DNA of 64,000 nucleotides from Campylobacter concisus (GTDB lineage Bacteria; Campylobacterota; Campylobacteria; Campylobacterales; Campylobacteraceae): positions 124,001 to 188,000 of the forward strand of contig NZ_CP021642.1 in assembly GCF_003048375.1 (NCBI RefSeq), read 5' to 3'. A program made the position numbers and the translations under genes. Of the stretch, positions 57,626 through 64,000 are shown piece after piece. The notes beneath the pieces are model-generated. The model did not search any database, had not been told where the DNA came from, and saw only the letters and a program-made list of their open reading frames with translations. Positions within the stretch are counted from its first letter, which is position 1, and every line of letters starts with the position of its first letter.

Positions 57626-60468
57626 TGGATTTCTTTAATATTAATAAAAAAAAATTAGATATAGCAAACGATAATTTGGAAATAAAAAATTATGAAAAAC
57701 AAGATACATTTACAAAATTTAACGAAGTAATTGACAATACTGGTAAGGTATTTGGCGCTTTGGGTTGCAAAACATGTGAGCTTTCTACTGAAGTAGTAAA
57801 GACTGGAATAGATGATCAAAAAGAAAAATTTTATAATGAATACAAAGAAGCAAAAAGAGGCGGAATAGAAGAAAGCGTAAAAACTATGCGTAACCTCACA
57901 GACGCTGATATTGAAATGTTTGAAAAAAGATTACAAGAAGAAGAAAACGAAAAAAGATTGAAAGAGCAACAAATGGACAAAAACATAACATCACCAACAT
58001 CATCACTAACTAAGCCAGTCATGCTAGCATCTGGCAACTCAGTGGCGACAGACGGCTTTGTAGATTATGGCGTATCTAACGATGCCTTTTCTACTCTTCA
58101 GATAGCAAACGATAAATTTATAGTCACAAGGGCTGATATAAATGAGAGTTTAGAAGATATATTTAGCATAGAGTGCTTTGCCTATATAAATTTAGTCAAA
58201 AACCCGCTTTATGAAAATTTAGAGAGTATATATAATGATAACGCTCAAACTGGCATATATAGATACCTTGATAAAGGCATGAAGCTAAGCATAAAAAGAC
58301 CATCTTCTACAAACAAGAGTATCATCCCTAGCAATAATGGCAGTGACTATATCTACTTTAGCGGCATAGTAAGCGATGTCGAGTATCTAGGCGTTGATGA
58401 TGACAGCAGCACAAATATAGACAAAAAATACTTCTTCAAATTTAAACTCACATCTTCGCTATATAGACTAAGTATAAATAGAGCAAATAGAATTTACACA
58501 GATCAAAGCGTGCTTGAAGTAGTAAAAGAAATTTTGTCTTTTAACAAGCAAAGGCTAACCAAAGAGCTAGACTTCTCAAATATCAAAAATAGCTACAATA
58601 AAAAAGAATTTATAGCGCAGTACAACGAAAGCGACCTAGCCTTTATAACAAGACTTTGCCATGATAGCGGTATATATTTTTATGAAGATAATGAGAAAAT
58701 TTACTTTCATGATACCTTTATACTAGCTTATAGCAACCAAGCTGAAGGCCTAACGCAAAGCGAACCGAGCAAAGGTAAAGAGGCTAGAAAAGTAAGCTTT
58801 AATATAAATTTAAACAACAATCTTGCAAGCGAGCACATAAATAAAATCACAAAGAGCGAAACTCTAAAAGCAAACAGCTTCACCCACTCATTTCAAAACA
58901 CAGCCTATCCAAACGTGCTAGAGAGCAAAAATGAGAAGATATTTGACGAGCAGGTAAATATCTATGATAAGCATATAAATTTAGATGAGTATTCGTTTAG
59001 TGATACGAGGTTGCTTGAGGTCAGCACCTATCTTAAAAAGCTAAGAAGCGATATGCTTTTGAAAGAATTTGTCGCTAGCTCAAATGTCTTTGCTCTAAAT
59101 TTAAACGATAATATCTCAGTCGCTATAGATCAAAGTAGCGGTGAGTATGAGTTTAAAATAATAGCTATAAAACACACTTATATAGACGAAAGCGTTTTAG
59201 AAAATACTCTAAATTTAGGTGACAATGTCCCTTTAAAGGATAAGAAGTTTATAAGCTCATATACAAATGAACTAAGCATCATCCCAAGCAGCGTGAAATT
59301 TGTACCAAGCTATAAACAAAAGCCAAAAGCGCCTGACATCACTCTAGGCCTTGTCGTAGGACAAGATGGACTAAACAGCCAAACAAATACCATCCATACG
59401 GATAGTTACGGCAGAGTAAAGGTAAGACTAAACGCCTTTAGCACGCAAGAGCAGATAGATAAAGATGACACTATAAACGCAAGCTATCATAAAAGTGCCT
59501 ATCTAAGAGTGATCACGCCTATAGCAAGCAACAGCTCTGGCTTCTTTGCGATACCTAGGGTCGGCGATGAGGTGATCATCTCATTTTTGCAAAACGACAT
59601 AGACAACCCAGTGGTAAGCGGTAGCCTCTATAATGCCTCAAACATGCCACTAGTAAATGTAGATAACAACTACCATCAAACATCGCTTAGCTCAAAAACG
59701 ATCGGTGCAAACGAGACTGGCATAAACGAGATCACTTTGTCAAACTTAAAAAACAAAGAGCAAATTTATGTAAAAGCTGAGAAAGACTACGACGAGCTAG
59801 TAAATAACGATTTTTCTCAAACGATACTAAACGACAAAAGCTCTCAAGTGCATGGTAGCTACACCGAAAGGGTCAAAAAAGCGCACATCCAAACGATAGA
59901 TCTTGCTAAAAACGTAAATGTCGGCGGCGAATATCTAACGACGGTTGGACTTTCAAAAGATACGGTAGTAGGCGTCTCAAATACGTTAAATGTAGCTGTT
60001 GATGATACAACTAGAGTCGGTCAAGATAGACATGAGTTTGTCGGCAATGACAAATTTGTCGAGATAAAATCAAACCTCAACACAACCATACACAACGATG
60101 AGACTAAAGAGATAAAAGGTACCAAAGAGCAAAACATAGATGGTAGTTACAAGTTAAATTCTCAAAAGGGCATAAATGAGTTTAGTAACGAGCACATCGT
60201 GCTTCAGGCAAATAACTACATCGACATAAATGCTAAGTCAAATTTCACAACAAAAACAGCCGCGCAGCACACCGAGATGGCAGACTCAAAGTTTAGCGAG
60301 ATCGAGACGACATATGAGGTAAATGCTAAAAATGAGATCATCCACCAAGTAGGCAGCACCAAAGTAACCATAAATGGCGCAAGTGTCGTGATAGAAGTTG
60401 GCGGCATAAAAGCGATATTTGACAGTATGGGACTAAGAGTCATCGGCGGAGATATCAAGGCGTTATAA
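57625..60468 (+). CDS. vgrG: T6SS spike protein VgrG with N-terminal extension
   Basis: The 947-residue product has an extension at residues 1 to about 140: a polar segment, a GALGCKTCEL pair and a charged coiled coil (FEKRLQEEENEKRLKEQQ). The VgrG core (gp27/gp5-like) follows: FKLTSSLYRLSINRANRIYT (in part), QYNESDLAFITRLCHDSGIY, then the OB-fold HTDSYGRVKVRLNAF and VGDEVIISFLQNDIDNPVV. The beta-prism ends GGDIKAL with no large C-terminal toxin domain. Coupled to the ankyrin-like genes. Confidence 0.93.
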   Translation: MDFFNINKKKLDIANDNLEIKNYEKQDTFTKFNEVIDNTGKVFGALGCKTCELSTEVVKTGIDDQKEKFYNEYKEAKRGGIEESVKTMRNLTDADIEMFEKRLQEEENEKRLKEQQMDKNITSPTSSLTKPVMLASGNSVATDGFVDYGVSNDAFSTLQIANDKFIVTRADINESLEDIFSIECFAYINLVKNPLYENLESIYNDNAQTGIYRYLDKGMKLSIKRPSSTNKSIIPSNNGSDYIYFSGIVSDVEYLGVDDDSSTNIDKKYFFKFKLTSSLYRLSINRANRIYTDQSVLEVVKEILSFNKQRLTKELDFSNIKNSYNKKEFIAQYNESDLAFITRLCHDSGIYFYEDNEKIYFHDTFILAYSNQAEGLTQSEPSKGKEARKVSFNINLNNNLASEHINKITKSETLKANSFTHSFQNTAYPNVLESKNEKIFDEQVNIYDKHINLDEYSFSDTRLLEVSTYLKKLRSDMLLKEFVASSNVFALNLNDNISVAIDQSSGEYEFKIIAIKHTYIDESVLENTLNLGDNVPLKDKKFISSYTNELSIIPSSVKFVPSYKQKPKAPDITLGLVVGQDGLNSQTNTIHTDSYGRVKVRLNAFSTQEQIDKDDTINASYHKSAYLRVITPIASNSSGFFAIPRVGDEVIISFLQNDIDNPVVSGSLYNASNMPLVNVDNNYHQTSLSSKTIGANETGINEITLSNLKNKEQIYVKAEKDYDELVNNDFSQTILNDKSSQVHGSYTERVKKAHIQTIDLAKNVNVGGEYLTTVGLSKDTVVGVSNTLNVAVDDTTRVGQDRHEFVGNDKFVEIKSNLNTTIHNDETKEIKGTKEQNIDGSYKLNSQKGINEFSNEHIVLQANNYIDINAKSNFTTKTAAQHTEMADSKFSEIETTYEVNAKNEIIHQVGSTKVTINGASVVIEVGGIKAIFDSMGLRVIGGDIKAL

Positions 60469-60475
60469 AATGCAT

Positions 60476-60504
60476 AAAAACCCGTCAGTAATCGGCGGGT
60501 TTTT
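60476..60504 (+). terminator. Rho-independent terminator after vgrG
   Basis: Stem aaaaacccg (60476-60484) / cgggttttt (60496-60504) with internal c-g and t-g pairs and a T-run on the 3' side, 7 bp after the vgrG stop. This ends the T6SS transcription unit. Confidence 0.85.
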
Positions 60505-60641
60505 ACAAATTTATTAAAAACGATTTAGCTTTTACATAGAGCTTATATAAAAACTATCAAAATTTTAATAGTATTTATGATTGTTATAAACACTAAAATT
60601 TTAACCCAAAACTACAATCAAATTTACATAAAACTTTATCT

Positions 60642-60679
60642 TTACAATATTTTGTAATGTCACACGTTTTTGCTAAAAT
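60642..60679 (+). promoter_or_regulatory. aqpZ promoter region with palindrome
   Basis: Inverted repeat TTACAA (60642-60647), 4 bp, TTGTAA (60652-60657) lies 16 bp upstream of a TAAAAT box (60674-60679), which is about 32 bases before the aqpZ ATG. The palindrome covers the -35 position and looks like an operator. Confidence 0.45.
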
Positions 60680-60710
60680 CGCCCCTTTTAATTTACCTAA
60701 AAGGGAGAAA

Positions 60711-61418
60711 ATGAAGAGATATTTAGCTGAGTTTTTTGGCACATTTTGGTTAGTTTTTGGAGGTTGCGGTAGTGCGATATTTGCAGCAGCTTTTCCAGAG
60801 CTTGGTATCGGCTTTGTAGGTGTTGCGTTTGCTTTTGGTCTTACAGTTCTTACGATGGCTTACGCAGTTGGTCACATCAGCGGCGGACACTTCAACCCTG
60901 CTGTATCAGTTGGCCTATTAGTTGGCGGAAGATTTGACAAAAAAGATCTAGTGCCTTACGTCATCGCACAAGTTATCGGAGCGATCGCAGCTGCTGCTGT
61001 GCTATATCTTATCGCTTCAGGCAAGGCTGGATTTGACGCTACTGCAAGCGGTTTTGCTAGCAACGGATACGGCGAGCACTCACCAAATGGTTACAGTCTA
61101 GTCTCAGCACTTGTTGCAGAGATAGTTCTAACTGCATTTTTCATCATTATCATCCTAGGTGCTACTGATGAGCGTGCTCCAAAAGGCTTTGCACCGATCG
61201 CTATTGGCCTTGGTTTGACGCTGATCCACCTTATCTCGATACCTATCACAAACACATCAGTTAATCCAGCTCGTTCAACTGGCGTTGCGATATTTCAAGG
61301 CACTTGGGCACTAGAGCAGCTTTGGCTTTTCTGGGTTGCGCCTATCGTTGGAGCGATCATCGGAGCTATCATTTATAGGATTTTAGGCTGCACATGCGGC
61401 TGCAAAAGCGCAAAATAA
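60711..61418 (+). CDS. aqpZ: Aquaporin Z-type water channel
   Basis: The 235-residue MIP-family channel has six helices and two NPA loops: [11 protein letters not shown] and [26 protein letters not shown] at the N-terminus is typical of AqpZ. ATG 60711 follows AAGGGAGAAA and is preferred to an in-frame start 18 codons upstream, which would sit at the promoter. The C-terminus has a CTCGCK cysteine cluster. Water selectivity is inferred from overall likeness. Confidence 0.93.
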   Translation: MKRYLAEFFGTFWLVFGGCGSAIFAAAFPELGIGFVGVAFAFGLTVLTMAYAVGHISGGHFNPAVSVGLLVGGRFDKKDLVPYVIAQVIGAIAAAAVLYLIASGKAGFDATASGFASNGYGEHSPNGYSLVSALVAEIVLTAFFIIIILGATDERAPKGFAPIAIGLGLTLIHLISIPITNTSVNPARSTGVAIFQGTWALEQLWLFWVAPIVGAIIGAIIYRILGCTCGCKSAK

Positions 61419-61433
61419 TTAAATTTATACTTC

Positions 61434-61454
61434 AAGGGGCGATCTTCGCCCTTT
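61434..61454 (+). terminator. Terminator hairpin after aqpZ
   Basis: Stem aaggggcga (61434-61442) / tcgcccttt (61446-61454), 9 bp with one wobble and loop TCT, 16 bp past the aqpZ stop. Confidence 0.6.
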
Positions 61455-61489
61455 CTACTCTTACAAATTTAAATAAGTAATTTGAGGGA

Positions 61490-61517
61490 TCATCTAAGAA
61501 ATTTAATTCTTAGATGA
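61490..61517 (-). terminator. Hairpin after the cmeC-side operon
   Basis: Perfect 9-bp stem tcatctaag (61490-61498) / cttagatga (61509-61517) just beyond the stop at 61527. Minus-strand T-run is poor, so the call is tentative. Confidence 0.4.
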
Positions 61518-61526
61518 AAAGAGGTT

Positions 61527-61754
61527 TTAGGCTTTTTTGAGCATCGCCCTAATAGGTATGATAAATATCGCTGCAACTAGGTAAAAAACGATACCAAAGA
61601 CAGCTGCCATCATAAATATCTCGCCGATATCATAAAAACTAGACTCAAGTCTAATCGTATCCACGTAATTTATCGCAAACCATAATGCTACGCCAAGAGC
61701 GATAGCAAAAACAAAAAATCCCCAAGAAAATAAGAAATTTAAAATCTTAGTCAT
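61527..61754 (-). CDS. Small two-helix membrane protein
   Basis: The 75-residue product has two hydrophobic helices (about residues 8-28 and 43-66) and a short basic end. ATG 61754 is used; an adjacent TTG could also serve, and AGGAG lies just upstream. It is 18 bp after the outer-membrane channel gene and may belong to the efflux operon. No family recognised. Confidence 0.65.
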   Translation of the reverse strand: MTKILNFLFSWGFFVFAIALGVALWFAINYVDTIRLESSFYDIGEIFMMAAVFGIVFYLVAAIFIIPIRAMLKKA

Positions 61755-61775
61755 CAACTTTTCTCCTTTTTGAGT

Positions 61776-63158
61776 TTATTTATCTACCTTAAATCCGCCG
61801 CCAAGTGCTCTATAAACTTCAACCGCGCTATCTACCTCATCAAGCTTTGCAGAGACATCTTGAAGCTTTGCTTGAAGCAAATTTCTCTCCGCATCGAGAA
61901 GCTCTAAGTGGCCGATATAGCCAGCGTTATATTGATCTTTAGCAAGCGAATAAATTTTTTGCTGCGATTGTAGCAAATTTTTTACCTGATCCAAAGAGAG
62001 CTTCGCGTTTTGCCTTGATATAAGGGCATCTCTAACCTCGCCAAGTGCCGATCTAACAGTCGCTTCGTAAGTGATAGCTGCGATTTGCTCGTTTGTCTCA
62101 GCAACACGGACATTGTTTTTTGTCCTGCCAAAATCAAAAATTTTCTGTGTTAAATTTGCTCCCAAGCTCCAAACGCTTGCGCTGCCCATAAAGATTCTAT
62201 CAAACTCATCACTTGCAAAGCCAAAAAGACCTGTAAGAGATAGTGTTGGGAAATATTGAGCGCGCGCCACACCCACAAGGGCATTTGTAGCTTTTAGATC
62301 TGCTAGCGCCTTTGCCACGTCACTTCTTCTAAGCAAAACATCTGAGCTGATGCCAGCCTTTATCTCAGGCGAGCTTGGTAAATTTTGCGCACTAGCAACA
62401 GCTCCTTTTAAAATTTCATCATTGCTTTTGCCAGTTAGGATGGCTAGCGAAGTAAGCGCTTGTGACTTTGAGTTTAGCACTGAAGTTAGGCTAGTTTTTG
62501 CCCTTTCTACTTCAGCCTTGCTTTGCAGATAGGTCATCTCATTTATGCCACCAAGATCAAGCTGCGTCTTGCGGAGTGCTAACGTATCTTCGTAGGTCTT
62601 TAGTGTCTCTTTTAGCACTGCTTCTTGCATGTTTAGTGACACTAGAGCAAAGTAGCTTTTTGCCACACTTGAGCTAAGGCTAAGCCTTGCACTATCATAG
62701 TCAAATTTGCTCGAATTTAAATTTTCATTAGCTGCAAGCACACTATTTCTTACTCTGCCCCAGAGATCTATCTCGTAGTTTAGTCCTAAATTTATGCTCG
62801 AACTTCTATAGCGTGTTTGAGGCTGCCTAGTGTAAGTTTCACCACTGGTCTTTGCCTTGGTATAACTTACATTTAAATTTACCCCCGGTAGCAAGTCAGC
62901 TTCAGCAACGCCAAGGCTTGCCTTTGCTTTTTGTAAATTTAAATATGCAATGCGTAAATTTGTATTTTTCTCAAGCGCGCTTTCGACTAGAGAATTTAAA
63001 TTTTCATCATGAAATTCTTTCCACCAAAGATCTCTTATATCGCTTGTCTCGAAAGTATATGTCGAGGTAAAATTTGTATCCACATTTGGCATATCTGGGC
63101 GAAACGAGCAACCAGCCAAAAACGCCGCCGTTATAAGTATAAACGCCTTATTTCTCAT
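61776..63158 (-). CDS. RND efflux outer-membrane channel lipoprotein (CmeC/OprM-like)
   Basis: This TolC-family trimeric duct forms the outer part of a drug efflux pump. The 460-residue product from ATG 63158 has lipobox LAGC (Cys17). It also has the NodT-type pattern: [38 protein letters not shown] and [12 protein letters not shown]. It overlaps the pump gene end by 11 bp. An in-frame start 11 codons upstream lies inside the pump gene and lacks the signal-peptide start. Confidence 0.92.
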   Translation of the reverse strand: MRNKAFILITAAFLAGCSFRPDMPNVDTNFTSTYTFETSDIRDLWWKEFHDENLNSLVESALEKNTNLRIAYLNLQKAKASLGVAEADLLPGVNLNVSYTKAKTSGETYTRQPQTRYRSSSINLGLNYEIDLWGRVRNSVLAANENLNSSKFDYDSARLSLSSSVAKSYFALVSLNMQEAVLKETLKTYEDTLALRKTQLDLGGINEMTYLQSKAEVERAKTSLTSVLNSKSQALTSLAILTGKSNDEILKGAVASAQNLPSSPEIKAGISSDVLLRRSDVAKALADLKATNALVGVARAQYFPTLSLTGLFGFASDEFDRIFMGSASVWSLGANLTQKIFDFGRTKNNVRVAETNEQIAAITYEATVRSALGEVRDALISRQNAKLSLDQVKNLLQSQQKIYSLAKDQYNAGYIGHLELLDAERNLLQAKLQDVSAKLDEVDSAVEVYRALGGGFKVDK

Positions 63159-64000
63159 CTTTTTTTGCTCCCTTTTTCCAGTATTTTTCATTTAAATTTT
63201 CAAGCAAATAGTAAAACATTGGCACAAAAAATATCGCTATCGTAGTAGAAGCGATCATGCCGCCAACCACGCCAGTTCCTAGTGAGTGGCGAGATGCAGC
63301 GCCAGCGCCTGTGCTTATAACCATTGGGAAAACACCTAGTGTAAATGCGATTGAGGTCATTACGATAGGTCTAAAGCGAAGTTTTGCCGCATTTACAGCT
63401 GATTCAAATATGCTCTTTCCGCTCTCGCGCTCTTGCATAGCAAATTCTACGATCAAGATGGCGTTTTTAGCCGCCAGACCGATGAGTAGCAAAAGACCGA
63501 TCTCAAAGTAGATATCGTTTGTTAGCCCTCTTATCCAAACAGCTAGCAACGAGCCAAATACCGCAAATGGCACGGCTGTGATAACCGCAAGTGGGATGAG
63601 CCATCTTTCGTACTGAGCAGCAAGGATCAAAAAGACAAATACCATACCAAAGATAAAGGCGACCGTGCCTGTTCCTTGAGAATTTACCTCTTGATACGCA
63701 GTTCCAGCCCAGCTTATGGCGTAGTCGTCGCTACTTAGCGTGTCATTTACGACCTCTTGGATCGCTCTTATCGCATCACCTGATGTGTAGCCAGGTTTTG
63801 GATCGCCCATGATCTTAGCCGCTGGAAAGAGGTTAAATCTATCAACGATATCAGGTCCGATCGATCTTGTGAGCGTCGCTACTGAATTTAGTGGCACCAT
63901 GCCGCCATCTTTTGAGCGGACGAAAATTTTTCTTAGATCCTCTGGGTTGTTTCTAAAGTTATCGCTTGCCCTTGCATATACGCGGTATGATTTACCCGCA
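63148..64000 (-). CDS. RND (HAE1) inner-membrane drug efflux pump, C-terminal part (CmeB/AcrB-like)
   Basis: The gene enters from the right window edge; 283 residues are visible. They include [41 protein letters not shown] and [19 protein letters not shown] (in part), then the last six helices with [15 protein letters not shown] and [14 protein letters not shown]. It ends [20 protein letters not shown] and a Lys-rich tail. It is a proton-driven multidrug pump paired with the downstream channel; the periplasmic adaptor is expected outside the window. Confidence 0.93.
   Translation of the reverse strand, partial: AGKSYRVYARASDNFRNNPEDLRKIFVRSKDGGMVPLNSVATLTRSIGPDIVDRFNLFPAAKIMGDPKPGYTSGDAIRAIQEVVNDTLSSDDYAISWAGTAYQEVNSQGTGTVAFIFGMVFVFLILAAQYERWLIPLAVITAVPFAVFGSLLAVWIRGLTNDIYFEIGLLLLIGLAAKNAILIVEFAMQERESGKSIFESAVNAAKLRFRPIVMTSIAFTLGVFPMVISTGAGAASRHSLGTGVVGGMIASTTIAIFFVPMFYYLLENLNEKYWKKGAKKDEK

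Overview
The window looks like a chromosomal segment of a Campylobacter species, most probably from the C. concisus/curvus/showae group rather than C. jejuni. It is AT-rich. Runs of tightly overlapping genes (ATGA and TAATG junctions) follow an order I recall from C. jejuni: trxB-trxA-yraN-hom-aminotransferase-rlmB-rsmI-rpmE-rsmE-queD-queE-moaA-prenyltransferase-miaA. NifS/NifU iron-sulphur assembly, a UbiA-type (MqnP-like) prenyltransferase and a CmeABC-type RND pump also fit. The species call is inference from gene content and order.

Layout. 1-2690 (minus): a CsgG-like/DUF4810/DUF799 lipoprotein triad, with the last gene cut by the window edge, and a MATE transporter. 2691-4765 (plus): an ATPase activator and a one-subunit 2-hydroxyacyl-CoA dehydratase-like double-cubane protein, behind a sigma70-like promoter with a palindrome over its -35. 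4877-22787 (minus): housekeeping genes (purF, dapB, thioredoxin system, hom, rRNA and ribosome maintenance, queuosine and molybdopterin genes, mqnP). Just upstream of the secreted protein at 4877-5542 is a 9-base poly-G tract next to a -10 box. 22891-24983 (plus): an FAD oxidoreductase and miaA. 25071-27270 (minus): nifU and nifS.

27587-60468 (plus) is a type VI secretion (T6SS) island. The core genes run tssJ-K-L-A-B-C-E-F-G-M-fha-hcp-vgrG (41836-60468). No tssH/clpV is present. Upstream lies an effector/immunity zone. Four paralogous lipoproteins (one a pseudogene with two in-frame stops) are each followed by the same effector 5' end. Three of those 5' ends are short relics; the fourth is an intact 1159-residue lipase (GHSLGG) with a PAAR-like cysteine motif. 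Next come a 1287-residue protein of unknown function, a membrane-anchored 454-residue partner, and a duplicated cassette holding the last 334 residues of the large protein plus a second, diverged partner. This cassette is carried on an apparently exact 1602-bp direct repeat. Between hcp and vgrG lie three overlapping paralogs of exported ankyrin-like proteins with a conserved cysteine pair. VgrG has an unusual N-terminal extension of about 140 residues.

60711-64000: aqpZ (plus), then on the minus strand a small membrane protein, an outer-membrane channel (cmeC-like) and the C-terminal part of an RND pump (cmeB-like) cut by the window edge.

How the parts may work together (inference): Hcp, VgrG and the TssBC sheath would deliver the lipase and perhaps the 1287-residue protein into rival cells. 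The lipoproteins, the anchored partners and the ankyrin-like proteins would be periplasmic immunity factors. The relic effector starts and duplicated cassettes suggest that effector alleles have been swapped while old immunity genes were kept.
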